A stretch of DNA of 64,000 bases from Streptomyces sp. RerS4 (GCF_023515955.1 NZ_CP097322.1:6186501-6250500); one strand, 5' to 3'; numbered from the stretch's first letter, positions 51,958 to 61,530 are shown. Made by a program: numbers and translations. Notes: generated from the sequence alone by a model not told the origin.

Positions 51958-53790
51958 ATGCCCACGAACCTGCCCCTGCCCGGACGCCCCGAAGAGCTCA
52001 CCCTCCCCGCCCTGCTGGCCCGCAACGCCGACGCGCACGGGCAGCTGCCCGCGCTGTCCTGGCGCGAGGGCGCATCGTGGACCACCCTCACCTGGAGCGA
52101 GGTCCGCCGCGAGGTCGCGGTCCTCGCCGCCGGCTACGCCGCCCTCGGCGTCGAGCGCGGCGAACACGTCCTGCTCATGATGGGAAACCGCCCCGAGCAC
52201 TGGATCAGCGACCTCGCCCTCGTCCACCTCGGCGCCGTCCCCGTCACCGTCTACGGAACCTCCGCGCCCGAGCAGATCGCCCACATCGTCCGCCACAGCC
52301 GGGCCCGGCTGGCCGTCGTCGAGGGCGCCCGCGAACTCGCCCGGTGGGAACCGCTGCTCGCCGACGCCGACGTGCCACTCGAGCGGCTCGTCGTCGCCGA
52401 GGCCGCCGAGGCGGGCGCCCACCGCACGTACGGCTCCGTCCACGCAGCCGGGACCCGCGCGCACCGCGCCGACGCCTTCGAGAAGGCCTGGCGCGAGAGC
52501 CGCCCCGAGGACCCGCTCACCGTCGTCTACACCTCGGGAACCACCGGTGACCCCAAGGGCGTACGCCTCACCCACCGCAACATCGTGCTCCAGGCCGTCC
52601 GCCTCGACCGGAACGTGGAACTCCCCGAGCACGCCGACCACATCTGCTACCTCCCCTTCGCCCACATCGCCGAGCGCATCCTCGGCATCTACCTCCCCCT
52701 GCTGCGCGCCGCCCACGTCCGCCTCGTCGCCGACCCCGCCACCGTGGCCGTCGCGGTGCGCGAACTGCGCCCGGTGCAGTTCTTCGGGGTGCCCCGGGTC
52801 TGGGAGAAGCTGGCCGCCGGCGTACGGGCCGTGCTGGCCCGCCTGCCCGAGGAGCAGCAGCGGGCCATCGCGGAGGCGGGCGACGTGGCACGGGCCCGGT
52901 CCGGGCACCGCGAACGCGGGGAGGAGGTCCCGGCCGCGCTCGAAGCCTCGTACGCCCGCGTCAAGGAACAGGTGCTGGACCCGTTGCTGGGCCTGGCGGG
53001 GCTGGACCGGCTGGTGTGGACGGCGAGCGCCACCGCGCCGATGCCGATCGACGTGGTCCGCTTCTGGGCGGGCTGGGGGATCACCATCATGGACGCGTGG
53101 GGGCTGACGGAGACCGCCGGCGTGTGCACCGTCAACAGCCCGGACGGTTTCCGGCTGGGCTCGGTGGGCCGGCCCATCGAGGGCCTGGAGCTGAAGGTCG
53201 CCGCGGACGGGGAGATCCTCACGCGCGGCGAGACCGTCTTCGACGGCTACCTGCGCCCCGACGGCACGGTGGAGAGCGCGGCCGACGCGGACGGTTGGTT
53301 CCCCACCGGGGACGTCGGCCGGATCGACGAGGACGGCTTCCTGTGGATCACCGACCGCAAGAAGGAACTCATCATCACCTCCACCGGCAAGAACGTCTCG
53401 CCGGCCCTGGTGGAGAACACCGTCAAGGAACACCCACTGATCGGCCAGGCCCTGGTGCACGGCGACGGCCGCTCCTACCTGGTCGCCCTGCTGGTCCTGG
53501 ACCCCGAGCTGGCCCCCGTCTGGGCCGCGGCCCGGGGCATCGAGGTCCGGGACGCGGGCGCGCTGGCGGCGCACCCCGCCGTCCTGGAGGAGATCGGGCG
53601 CGCGGTGGAGGCCGCCAACGCCCGCCTCAACCGCACCGAGCAGATCAAGCGCTACCGGGTGCTCCACGGGGAGTGGGGCCCGGAGTCGGGTGAGCTGACC
53701 CCCTCGCTGAAGCTGCGCCGCCGGGTGGTCCGGGAGAAGTACGGCCCGCTGATCGAGGCGCTGTACGAGGACCCGTACCCCGTCGCCTGA
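51958..53790 (+). CDS. Long-chain fatty acid--CoA ligase (AMP-dependent)
   Basis: A 610-residue FadD-type acyl-CoA synthetase. Motifs in order: PALSWREGASWTTLTWSEV, the P-loop YTSGTTGDPKG, PFAHIAERILG, AWGLTETAGVCT, and TGDVGRIDEDGFLWITDRKK, with STGKNVSP. It belongs to the same broad group as the ligase at 5868 but shows a distinct substrate lid. The start ATG at 51958 has AGGAG eight bases upstream. A divergent MerR regulator shares its 85-base promoter region. A C-terminal lysine for adenylation is expected in the LKLRRRVVREKYG region. Confidence 0.94.
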   Translation: MPTNLPLPGRPEELTLPALLARNADAHGQLPALSWREGASWTTLTWSEVRREVAVLAAGYAALGVERGEHVLLMMGNRPEHWISDLALVHLGAVPVTVYGTSAPEQIAHIVRHSRARLAVVEGARELARWEPLLADADVPLERLVVAEAAEAGAHRTYGSVHAAGTRAHRADAFEKAWRESRPEDPLTVVYTSGTTGDPKGVRLTHRNIVLQAVRLDRNVELPEHADHICYLPFAHIAERILGIYLPLLRAAHVRLVADPATVAVAVRELRPVQFFGVPRVWEKLAAGVRAVLARLPEEQQRAIAEAGDVARARSGHRERGEEVPAALEASYARVKEQVLDPLLGLAGLDRLVWTASATAPMPIDVVRFWAGWGITIMDAWGLTETAGVCTVNSPDGFRLGSVGRPIEGLELKVAADGEILTRGETVFDGYLRPDGTVESAADADGWFPTGDVGRIDEDGFLWITDRKKELIITSTGKNVSPALVENTVKEHPLIGQALVHGDGRSYLVALLVLDPELAPVWAAARGIEVRDAGALAAHPAVLEEIGRAVEAANARLNRTEQIKRYRVLHGEWGPESGELTPSLKLRRRVVREKYGPLIEALYEDPYPVA

Positions 53791-53803
53791 CGGGTACGGC
53801 CGA

Positions 53804-53834
53804 GCCCGGCGGGCGGTTCGCCCACCCGCCGGGC
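53804..53834. terminator. Hairpin between the CoA ligase and phosphodiesterase genes
   Basis: GCCCGGCGGG (53804-53813) and CCCGCCGGGC (53825-53834) form a ten-base stem with additional partial pairing inside. It lies between convergent stops. Confidence 0.7.
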
Positions 53835-53860
53835 GAGGGCGGCACGAGGCCGCGCGGACG

Positions 53861-54850
53861 TCAGGACCCGATGACCGGGTTGTGGTCCGAGAGGTTGGTG
53901 TAGGTGTACGAGGTGCCCCAGCTGGAGACCGTCCAGGGCGCCGAGACCTCGTTGACCACGTTGTTGTTCCAGCCGGCCGGGCGCGCGTTGCCCTTGCGGT
54001 AGAGGACGTAGTCCAGGTCCTCGCGGGGGTCGCTCGGGTAGCGGTACTTGGCGATCGAGTTGAGCGCCGTGTCGAAGGAGTACGGGTGCCCCGTACGCGT
54101 GTCGGTGCCGGCCAGGTCGGCGTCGGCCAGCATCGAGGCGTACTCGGGGGTGCGGGAGTCGACGTTCATGTCGCCCGCCACGATGACCTGCTCACCCGCC
54201 GGGATGTTCTTCGCGTCCAGGAAGGCGTCGATGGCCTTGAACTGGCGGGCGCGCATCTGCGCGGCCTCGCCGGCGCCGCAGCCGGGGTCGGTGGACTGGG
54301 CGTGCGTGCCGACGACGTGGACCTTGGTGCCGTTGACGTCCAGGACGGCGTAGGCGAAGCCCTTGTTCGACCACCAGTCGGCGCCGCAGGCGTCCTTGTA
54401 GACGACCTGCTCCTTGCGGACGATCGGCCACTTGCTGAGGATCATCACACCGCCGTCCTCCGGCGTGGTGGAGGAGTAGGCGCCGCCCGTCGCGTCCCAG
54501 CCGCTCTTGCCGCGGCCCACGACCGGGGTCGCGTAGGGGTAGCGGGAGGCGGAGTTCGCCTTCAGCGCGTCCGAGGCGCCGTTGTCGAAGGCCTCCTGGA
54601 GCACGACCACGTCGTGGCCCTGGTAGAAGGACGCCTTCGGGATCTCGTTGGCGCGGTGGTCCTGGCCCCAGTTCGGGTAGAGGTTCTTGCTCATCAGGAA
54701 CACGTTGTACGTCAGCACGCTCAGCCGCGGGGTCGCGGCCGCCTCGGCGGCCGTGGCGGTGGGCGCGGTGACGAGGGCCAGGGAGCCGGCGGCGAGGGCG
54801 GCCACGGCCGTGGCGGCGGCCCGGTGACGGCGGTGGGAGATCTGCGGCAT
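53861..54850 (-). CDS. Secreted sphingomyelinase-like phosphodiesterase
   Basis: A 329-residue secreted enzyme of the endonuclease/exonuclease/phosphatase (EEP) fold resembling neutral sphingomyelinase C. A signal peptide (HRRHRAAATAVAALAAGSL... TATAAEA) precedes the mature domain. Catalytic-type motifs: SVLTYNVFLMSKNLYPNWGQ, the Glu in VVVLQEAFDNGA, VVGTHAQSTDPGCG, VIVAGDMNVDS, and the end DLDYVLYRKGNA with LSDHNPVI (Asp-His pair). It likely hydrolyses a phospholipid or phosphodiester outside the cell. ATG at 54850 (MPQISHRRHR) with CGGAG upstream. Monocistronic and convergent with the ligase. Confidence 0.9.
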   Translation of the reverse strand: MPQISHRRHRAAATAVAALAAGSLALVTAPTATAAEAAATPRLSVLTYNVFLMSKNLYPNWGQDHRANEIPKASFYQGHDVVVLQEAFDNGASDALKANSASRYPYATPVVGRGKSGWDATGGAYSSTTPEDGGVMILSKWPIVRKEQVVYKDACGADWWSNKGFAYAVLDVNGTKVHVVGTHAQSTDPGCGAGEAAQMRARQFKAIDAFLDAKNIPAGEQVIVAGDMNVDSRTPEYASMLADADLAGTDTRTGHPYSFDTALNSIAKYRYPSDPREDLDYVLYRKGNARPAGWNNNVVNEVSAPWTVSSWGTSYTYTNLSDHNPVIGS

Positions 54851-55050
54851 GGGGGTCTCCGAAAGGGGACGAGGAAGATCGACGCCGTCATCCAAGCAGC
54901 CGCGGTTACCTCTGGGTAACACCCGTGACAAGACTTTCTGTCCGGACCGAGGCCATCGTGCGCGGGCCCCCCGGGCGGGCCGGATCCGGTACCAGGGAGG
55001 AAGGGGTGAATACTGGAAGGACCGTTACAGGACAGGCCGGGGGAGCACGG

Positions 55051-55956
55051 ATGAGCACGAAGACGACGTCCGGGACCGAGAGCGGCCACGACCACGACCG
55101 CGACCGGCGCCGCGACCCCGAGCCGCCGCCGCCCGGCGGGGTGCTCTGGGGCACCGCGGGCGACATCCGCTCCCTGCTGACCCTGCCCGCCGCCTTCACC
55201 CTCCAGGTCGCCCACCCCGCGGTCGGCGCCGGCGTCGACCAGTACTCCGTCTTCCGCACCGACCCCTGGGGACGCGGTGAGCGTTCGCTGCGCTCCGTGC
55301 AACTGTGGGTGTACGGCGGGGACGAGGCCGCCGCCGAAGGGCGCCGGGTCCGCCGCCTGCACAAGGGGATCCAGGGCACCGACACCCGGGGCCGCCGCTA
55401 CCACTCCCTCGACCCGGCCTGCTACGCCTGGGTGCACGCCACCGGGTTCCCCATCTCGCGCTACGCGGGCCGTTACCTGTTCCGCCCGATCACCCCCGCC
55501 CAGGAACGGCAGCTGTATCGCGAGTGGCTTCAGGTGGGGCGCATCCTGGGGCTGCGCGACCGTGACATGCCCCAGACCATCGAGGAGTTCTGGCCTTACT
55601 ACCGCCGGATGCTGGCCGAGGAGATCGAGCCGACCAAGGTCGCCCGCGAGCTGGTCGCCACCGACACGCCGCTGCCCTGCCCCGAGCCCCGCTCGCGCCT
55701 CGCACGGCTGCTCCTGCGCCTGACCTGGCCGCTCCTGCGGGTCGCCTACCTGCGCTTCCGGGCCTTCGTCACCGTCGGCTACATGCCGCCCGAGGCGCGG
55801 GCCGCCATCGGCCTGGAGTGGACCCCCGCGCAGGAGCGCCGGCTGCGGCGGTTCAGCACGGCCGCGCGGCTCCTCGTACCGCTGCTGCCCGAGCGGCTGC
55901 GCTACCTGCCGATCGCCCGTTCCGCGCGGGCGCGCCGGCGCGCCGGGACCTTCTGA
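55051..55956 (+). CDS. Oxygenase MpaB family protein (DUF2236)
   Basis: A 301-residue protein of the DUF2236/MpaB family, heme-type oxygenases with relatives such as latex-clearing protein (Lcp). Segments: GDIRSLLTLPAAFTLQVAHP, PAVGAGVDQYSVFRTDPWGR, SLRSVQLWVYGG, and a later YAWVHATGFPISRYAGRYL. His residues in QVAHP and WVHAT are candidate heme ligands. I use ATG at 55051 (GGGGGAG upstream), but a GTG at 55006 with GGAGG five bases before it is an equally well-spaced alternative. No signal peptide. Substrate unknown. Confidence 0.85.
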   Translation: MSTKTTSGTESGHDHDRDRRRDPEPPPPGGVLWGTAGDIRSLLTLPAAFTLQVAHPAVGAGVDQYSVFRTDPWGRGERSLRSVQLWVYGGDEAAAEGRRVRRLHKGIQGTDTRGRRYHSLDPACYAWVHATGFPISRYAGRYLFRPITPAQERQLYREWLQVGRILGLRDRDMPQTIEEFWPYYRRMLAEEIEPTKVARELVATDTPLPCPEPRSRLARLLLRLTWPLLRVAYLRFRAFVTVGYMPPEARAAIGLEWTPAQERRLRRFSTAARLLVPLLPERLRYLPIARSARARRRAGTF

Positions 55957-55983
55957 GGGCCCCGGCGCGCGGGTCGGCCGGGA

Positions 55984-57504
55984 TCAGTGGCCGTGGTCGT
56001 CGCGGTCGTGGACGGTGTTCGTCTCGGCGATCTTCTTCCACGACTTCGGCTCCACCGGCTGCTCGGCCGGGGCCTGGAGCGAGCGGGCACCGGAGGCCGG
56101 GCCGGCGGGGGTGCCGTAGGCCGGCTTGCCCGGGGTGTACAGCCAGGTCTCGAACAGCTGCGCCAGCGGCTTGCTCGTGATCTTCTCCGCGTAGCGCACG
56201 AAGTCCCCGACCTTGGCGTTGCCGTAGGCCCGCTCGGTCGGCCAGCCCTTGAGGATCCGGAAGAACGCCTCGTCGCCGACCTCGTCGCGCAGCGCCTGGA
56301 CGGCGATCGCGCCACGGTCGTAGACCGCCCCGTGGAACTGCTTGTCCGCGCCCGGGTCACCCGGCTTGACCTGCCAGAACGGGTCCTCCGCCGGGCGGGA
56401 GGCGTACGTCCACTCGGCCAGCTCGCGCGCGGTGCCCTCGCCCTCCTTCTCCGACCACAGCCACTGGCTGTAGCGGGCGAAGCCCTCGTTGATCCAGATG
56501 TCCTTCCAGTTGTCGACGGAGACGCTGTCCCCGTACCACTGGTGGGCCAGCTCGTGGACGACCACCTGGATGTTGGAGCCGTTCGCGAACTGGCGCGGGC
56601 TGTAGAAGGGGCGGGTCTGCGTCTCCAGGGCGAAACCGCTGGGCACGTTGGGCACGTAACCGCCCAACGCGTTGAAGGGGTACGGGCCGAAGACCCCCTC
56701 CAGCCACTCCGCGACCTCGCCGGTCCGCTCGATGCTCGCCCGCGCCGCGCCCGCGTTGTCGCCGAGGTCCTTGCTGTAGGCGTTGAGGATCGGCAGGCCG
56801 TTCGCCGTCGTGTCCGTGGTGATGTCGAACTTTCCGACGGCCAGGGTGGCCAGGTAGGTGGCCTGGGGCTTGTTGGAGCGCCAGTTGTAGCGGGTCCAGC
56901 CGAGCTTGGAGGACTGCGACTGCAGGACGCCGTTGCTGATGGCCTGGGTGCCGTCCGGGACGTTGATCGACACGTCGAAGGTGGCCTTGTCGAGCGGGTG
57001 GTCGTTGCTCGGGAACCACCAGGCCGCCGCCTCGGGTTCCTGCGCCGCGACACCGCCGTCCGGGGTGCGCTGCCAGGCCGACCAGCCGTCGACCTTGAAC
57101 TCCGAGGGCTTGCCCGCGTAGGTGACGACGACAGTGGCCTGCTTGTCGCGCCGCAGCGGCTGCGCGGGGGTCACCTCCAGCTCGTGGGCGCCGGAGGTGG
57201 CGAACTTCGCCTTGACCCCGTTGACGCGGACTTCGCTGACCTTCAGGCCGAAGTCGAGGTTGAAGCGCGACAGGTCCTGCTTGGCGGTGGCCAGGAGGGT
57301 GGCGGTGCCCTCCAGCAGGTCCGTCGTCGGCTGGTAGCGCAGGCGCAGGTCGTAGTGGGAGACGTCGTAGCCGCCGTTCCCGTTGGCCGGGTAGTACGGG
57401 TCGCCGAGACCCGGGGCGCCGGGAGTCGAGCTCGCCGCGGATGCCGGGATCACCAGCAGCAGGGAAGCGGCGAGCACGCTCGGGGCGATGACTGTGCGGC
57501 GCAC
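55984..57504 (-). CDS. Secreted M1-family metallopeptidase
   Basis: A 506-residue zinc aminopeptidase of family M1. The gluzincin motif is HELAHQWYGD near residue 316, with the distal Glu in NEGFARYSQWL about 18 residues later. A Tyr for transition-state stabilisation is expected in the later AVYDRGAIAVQAL. An N-terminal signal peptide (RRTVIAPSVLAASLLLVIPA, cut near ASA) shows it is exported. A C-terminal Asp/His-rich tail (VHDRDDHGH) might bind metal. The start is GTG at 57504 with TTGGAG before it. It lacks a GXMEN-type aminopeptidase motif that I can point to, so exact specificity is unclear. Confidence 0.92.
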   Translation of the reverse strand: MRRTVIAPSVLAASLLLVIPASAASSTPGAPGLGDPYYPANGNGGYDVSHYDLRLRYQPTTDLLEGTATLLATAKQDLSRFNLDFGLKVSEVRVNGVKAKFATSGAHELEVTPAQPLRRDKQATVVVTYAGKPSEFKVDGWSAWQRTPDGGVAAQEPEAAAWWFPSNDHPLDKATFDVSINVPDGTQAISNGVLQSQSSKLGWTRYNWRSNKPQATYLATLAVGKFDITTDTTANGLPILNAYSKDLGDNAGAARASIERTGEVAEWLEGVFGPYPFNALGGYVPNVPSGFALETQTRPFYSPRQFANGSNIQVVVHELAHQWYGDSVSVDNWKDIWINEGFARYSQWLWSEKEGEGTARELAEWTYASRPAEDPFWQVKPGDPGADKQFHGAVYDRGAIAVQALRDEVGDEAFFRILKGWPTERAYGNAKVGDFVRYAEKITSKPLAQLFETWLYTPGKPAYGTPAGPASGARSLQAPAEQPVEPKSWKKIAETNTVHDRDDHGH

Positions 57505-57875
57505 GATGAGCTCCAAGTGGTAGGGGAGGCCGATGCGTTCGACCGTATTCACCCCCGGTGGCCCACGTCATGTCCATGGCCGTCGCTGTCACACGATCGC
57601 CATTCGGCCGTCACACCCCGCTCAGCGGACACCCGTCCGGGCGTCGCGGCGCGGGGGGAAGCCCGGACGCCGCGACCGGAGCCCCGTACGGGCGCCGGAC
57701 CGGCGGAGCCCGTACGCGCCGCCGGACCGGCCGTGTCGAACGGCGCGGCCGACGCGAGAACGGCCGGAAACGACCGGGGTCACTCCTCCCTCCCGCCCGC
57801 CCGCCCACCCCACCCGCCCCACCGACCTGACCCCCGGGCTACCGGACATACTGAGCGGTCGGTAACCTGCGGGGC
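57505..57875. other. Intergenic region between the M1 peptidase and SCO6745-family genes
   Basis: About 370 bases with no supported gene. Two TCACAC direct repeats occur around 57589 and 57612, and a very C-rich stretch is near 57785-57830. A possible -10 CATACT is near 57848 for the gene at 57876, flanked by TACCG and CGGTA arms about 15 bases apart. Confidence 0.4.
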
Positions 57876-58739
57876 ATGACGCTTCCCGAGCTCGCCGCCC
57901 GCCGCTGTTGGCACGCCGCCATCAACCCCTTCCACTCCACCGTCTACTTCTCGCGCGACCTCGCCACCGAGTACGCCGCCCTCGGCGTCACCGACGGCGT
58001 CGCCGTCAACCTCGCCTCCCGCTCCGCCGCCATGGGCGCCGTCGGGCCCGGCGCGGTCACCGCCGCGTTCTACAACTACCGCCACGACCTCGTCGCCACG
58101 CACCTGCCGGCCGTCTGGGACACCGTCTCGCCCGAGCAGGCCCTCGCCGCCCGGCTGCGCGCCGTCGACACCACCCTGCGCCGCGTCCTCGGCCCCGAGA
58201 CCATCGCCTCGCCCGAGCTCGCCGAGGCCGCCGAACTCGCCCTGCGCGCCGCCGAGGCCTGCACCCGGCACGGCCGGACCCTCTACGCCGCCCACGCCGA
58301 CCTCCCCGTCCCCGACGAGGCACACCTGCGCCTGTGGCACGCCACCACCCTGCTGCGCGAACACCGCGGCGACGGCCACCTCGCCGCGCTCCTCATCACC
58401 GACCTCGACCCCCTCGAAGCCCTGGTCAGCCACACGGCCACCGGCCACGGCATGAGCCCGAAGTGGGTCAAGAGCATCCGCGGCTGGCAGCAGGACGACC
58501 TCGACGCCGCCGCCGACCGGCTCCGCGCCCGCGGCATCCTGGACGCCGCCGGCGAACTCACCGAAGCGGGCGCCGCCGTACGCGAACGCCTGGAGGCCGA
58601 GACCGACCGGCTCGACGCCGCCCCCTACGAGCACCTCGGCGCCGCCGGCCTCGCCCGCCTCCACGAACTCGGCGGCGGATTCGTCCGACAGGCCATGCTC
58701 GGAGGCGCATTCCCGGCCGACCTCATGGGCAAGGCCTGA
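57876..58739 (+). CDS. SCO6745-family protein
   Basis: A 287-residue protein of the actinobacterial SCO6745 family with a helix-turn-helix-like C-terminal part. N-terminal: ELAARRCWHAAINPFHSTVYF and NLASRSAAMGAVGPGAVTAAF. The later region has LLREHRGDGHLAALLITDLD, GHGMSPKWVKSIRGW, and a winged-helix-like DLDAAADRLRARGILDAAGEL. Function is unknown; the family is often called a MarR-like or ligand-binding protein. The ATG at 57876 is the natural start. Downstream 112 bases lead into tex. Confidence 0.85.
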   Translation: MTLPELAARRCWHAAINPFHSTVYFSRDLATEYAALGVTDGVAVNLASRSAAMGAVGPGAVTAAFYNYRHDLVATHLPAVWDTVSPEQALAARLRAVDTTLRRVLGPETIASPELAEAAELALRAAEACTRHGRTLYAAHADLPVPDEAHLRLWHATTLLREHRGDGHLAALLITDLDPLEALVSHTATGHGMSPKWVKSIRGWQQDDLDAAADRLRARGILDAAGELTEAGAAVRERLEAETDRLDAAPYEHLGAAGLARLHELGGGFVRQAMLGGAFPADLMGKA

Positions 58740-58800
58740 CCGTCACGCGCCGCCCCTCCCGACGCCGACCCGCAGGCCTCCCGACGTCCGTCATCGCCAC

Positions 58801-58816
58801 CTGCCACAATTGGCAG
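58801..58816. promoter_or_regulatory. CTGCCA-CAAT-TGGCAG palindrome upstream of tex
   Basis: Six-base perfect arms with a four-base spacer, 36 bases before the tex start. It shares TGCCACAAT with the XRE operator region (25720-25728), so a common regulator is conceivable. Confidence 0.4.
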
Positions 58817-58851
58817 CCTTCCACGCAAACGAAGGCAGGCGGGACCGCACA

Positions 58852-61488
58852 GTGACGATGTCCATCGAAGGCAGGATCGCCGAGGAGCTCGGCGTACGGG
58901 AGCGGCAGGTCAAGGCCGCCGTCGAGCTGCTCGACGGCGGCTCCACCGTGCCGTTCATCGCGCGCTACCGCAAGGAAGCGACCGAGATGCTCGACGACGC
59001 CCAGCTGCGCACCCTGGAGGAGCGGCTGCGGTACCTGCGCGAGCTGGAGGACCGCCGCGCGGCGGTCCTCGACTCCGTACGGGAGCAGGGCAAGCTCGAC
59101 GCCGAGTTGGAGGCCCGGATCCACGCGGCCGACACCAAGGCCCGGCTGGAGGACATCTACCTCCCCTTCAAGCCCAAGCGCCGCACCAAGGCCCAGATCG
59201 CCCGCGAGGCCGGCCTGGAGCCCCTGGCCGAAGGCCTGCTGGCCGACCCCTCCGTCGAACCGGCCGCCGCCGCTGCCGCGTTCGTCGACCCCGACAAGGG
59301 CGTCGCCGACCCGGCCGCCGCCCTGGAGGGCGCCCGCGCCATCCTCACCGAGAAGTTCGCCGAGGACGCCGACCTGATCGGCGAGCTGCGCGAACGCATG
59401 TGGAGCCGCGGCCGCCTGGCCGCGAAGGTCCGCGAGGGCAAGGAAGAGGCGGGCGCCAAGTTCGCCGACTACTTCGACTTCGCCGAGCCCTTCACCGACC
59501 TCCCCTCGCACCGCGTCCTCGCCATGCTGCGCGGCGAGAAGGAGGACGTCCTCGTCCTCGACCTGGAGCCCGAGGCCCCCGAGGACGCCGACACCCCCGG
59601 CCCGTCCACGTACGAGGGCCTGATCGCCCGCCGCTTCGGCGTCGCCGACCGCGCCCGCCCCGGCGACAAGTGGCTCGCGGACACGGTCCGTTGGGCCTGG
59701 CGCACCAAGATCCAGGTGCACCTGGGCATCGACCTGCGGACCCGGCTGCGCGCCGCCGCCGAGGACGAGGCCGTACGGGTCTTCGCGGCGAACCTGCGCG
59801 ACCTGCTCCTCGCCGCCCCCGCCGGCACCCGCGCCACCCTCGGCCTGGACCCGGGTTTCCGTACGGGCGTCAAGGTGGCCGTCGTCGACGCGACCGGCAA
59901 GGTCGTCGCCACGGACGTGATCCATCCGCACGTTCCCGCCAACAAGTGGGACGAGTCCCTCGCGAAGCTCGCCCGCCTCGCGAAGGAACACGCGGTGGAA
60001 CTCGTCGCCATCGGCAACGGCACCGCCTCCCGCGAGACCGACAAGCTCGCCGGCGACCTCATCACCCGCCACCCGGAGCTGAAGCTCACCAAGGTGATGG
60101 TCTCGGAGGCCGGCGCCTCCGTGTACTCGGCCTCGGCGTTCGCCTCGCAGGAACTGCCCGGCATGGACGTGTCGTTGCGCGGCGCGGTCTCCATCGCCCG
60201 CCGGCTCCAGGACCCGCTGGCCGAGCTCGTCAAGATCGACCCGAAGTCCATCGGTGTCGGCCAGTACCAGCACGACCTGTCCGAGGTGAAGCTGTCGCGC
60301 TCCCTCGACGCGGTCGTCGAGGACTGTGTGAACGGCGTCGGCGTCGACGTCAACACCGCCTCCGCGCCGCTCCTGTCGCGGGTCTCGGGCATCAGCGCCA
60401 CCCTCGCCGAGAACATCGTCGCCCACCGCGACGCCAACGGCCCCTTCCGCAGCCGCAAGGGCCTCAAGGACGTGGCCCGCCTCGGCCCGAAGGCGTACGA
60501 GCAGTGCGCCGGCTTCCTGCGCATCCGCGGCGGCGACGACCCGCTGGACTTCTCCAGCGTCCACCCCGAGGCCTACCCGGTGGTGCGGGCGATGGGCAAG
60601 ACCGCCGGAGCCGAGGTGGCCGCCCTGATCGGCAACACCTCCGTCCTGCGCTCCCTGCGGCCCGAGCAGTTCGTCACCGAGTCCTTCGGTCTCCCGACGG
60701 TCACCGACATCCTGCGCGAGCTGGAGAAGCCGGGCCGGGACCCGCGCCCCGCCTTCAAGACGGCCACCTTCAAGGAGGGCGTCGAGAAGATCGGCGACCT
60801 GGCCCCCGGGATGATCCTGGAAGGGGTGGTCACCAACGTGGCCGCCTTCGGCGCCTTCATCGACATCGGCGTCCACCAGGACGGCCTCGCGCACGTCTCG
60901 GCCCTGTCGAAGACCTTCGTCAAGGACCCGCGCGACGTGGTCAAGCCCGGCGACATCGTCCGGGTCAAGGTCATGGACGTGGACATTCCGCGCAAGCGGA
61001 TCTCCCTGACCCTGCGCCTGGAGGACGAGGCCGGCGCCGAGCGCGGCGCCGGAGCGCCCCGCCAGCGCGACGAGCGGCGCGAGGAGCGCCGCGGTGGCGG
61101 TCGGCCCCGCAGCAGCGCGGCGCCGGCCAGGGCAGCGGGGCGGCGCCGCCAGGGCAGCGGGGCGGCCAGGGCCAAGGCCAAGGCCAGGGCCAGGGCCAGG
61201 GCCAGGGCCAGGGCCAGGGCGGTCAGGGGCGGCGCGCCGGTGACCGGCGCCAGGGCGGTCAGGGCGGCGGCGGTCGCGCCTCCTCGGCGCCCGCGCCGGC
61301 CAACAGCGCCATGGCCGACGCCCTGCGCCGGGCCGGCCTCACCGGCCCCGAGGAGGGCCGCAGGCGCTCGTAGGCGCGGAGGCGCGCGGAGGAGCTCGTG
61401 GGCACCCCGGGCACCGACCGGCAGGAATGGCCGAATAGGCACCCCCACCAGCGGGAATGCCTTGCCAACCACCCGGGCGCCTCGGTAG
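58852..61488 (+). CDS. tex: Tex-family transcription accessory protein (S1 domain), frameshifted tail
   Basis: An RNA-binding Tex protein, involved in transcription and RNA metabolism. The first 740 residues are conserved: N-terminal HTH-like TVPFIARYRKEATEMLDDAQ, YqgF-like AVVDATGKVVATDVI region, helix-hairpin-helix VSGISATLAENIVAHRD, and the S1 domain GMILEGVVTNVAAFGAFIDIGVHQDGLAHVS near 690-760 (written in parts). After about residue 748 the frame becomes Arg/Ala-rich and ends unnaturally at 61488. A second frame carries the expected Gln/Gly-rich tail to 61373. A one-base change in the C run 61105-61108 would join them. Start GTG at 58852 or ATG at 58858. Confidence 0.85.
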   Translation: MTMSIEGRIAEELGVRERQVKAAVELLDGGSTVPFIARYRKEATEMLDDAQLRTLEERLRYLRELEDRRAAVLDSVREQGKLDAELEARIHAADTKARLEDIYLPFKPKRRTKAQIAREAGLEPLAEGLLADPSVEPAAAAAAFVDPDKGVADPAAALEGARAILTEKFAEDADLIGELRERMWSRGRLAAKVREGKEEAGAKFADYFDFAEPFTDLPSHRVLAMLRGEKEDVLVLDLEPEAPEDADTPGPSTYEGLIARRFGVADRARPGDKWLADTVRWAWRTKIQVHLGIDLRTRLRAAAEDEAVRVFAANLRDLLLAAPAGTRATLGLDPGFRTGVKVAVVDATGKVVATDVIHPHVPANKWDESLAKLARLAKEHAVELVAIGNGTASRETDKLAGDLITRHPELKLTKVMVSEAGASVYSASAFASQELPGMDVSLRGAVSIARRLQDPLAELVKIDPKSIGVGQYQHDLSEVKLSRSLDAVVEDCVNGVGVDVNTASAPLLSRVSGISATLAENIVAHRDANGPFRSRKGLKDVARLGPKAYEQCAGFLRIRGGDDPLDFSSVHPEAYPVVRAMGKTAGAEVAALIGNTSVLRSLRPEQFVTESFGLPTVTDILRELEKPGRDPRPAFKTATFKEGVEKIGDLAPGMILEGVVTNVAAFGAFIDIGVHQDGLAHVSALSKTFVKDPRDVVKPGDIVRVKVMDVDIPRKRISLTLRLEDEAGAERGAGAPRQRDERREERRGGGRPRSSAAPARAAGRRRQGSGAARAKAKARARARARARARAVRGGAPVTGARAVRAAAVAPPRRPRRPTAPWPTPCAGPASPAPRRAAGARRRGGARRSSWAPRAPTGRNGRIGTPTSGNALPTTRAPR
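61105..61373 (+). other. Likely true tex 3' end in a shifted frame
   Basis: In the frame one base away the DNA encodes PQQRGAGQGSGAAPPGQRGG, a Gln/Gly repeat, then ANSAMADALRRAGLTGPEEG and a stop at 61373. This closely matches what Streptomyces Tex proteins end with. The hexamer GGCCAG is repeated about eight times from 61170 to 61220, a natural spot for slippage, but the C run at 61105-61108 gives the cleanest repair. Confidence 0.65.
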
Positions 61489-61495
61489 GGATGGT

Positions 61496-61530
61496 GGAAC
61501 GCCCGTTCGTCACGCGCGAACGGGCGTTCC
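61496..61530. terminator. 14-bp hairpin after tex
   Basis: GGAACGCCCGTTCG (61496-61509) is complementary to CGAACGGGCGTTCC (61517-61530), with a TCACGCG loop, before the peptidase-like gene. Confidence 0.75.

Noticed and set aside
59400..61104. Long plus-strand frame overlapping tex
   Set aside because: Arg/Pro/Gly-rich shadow; only its last part, after 61105, matches the expected Tex ending.
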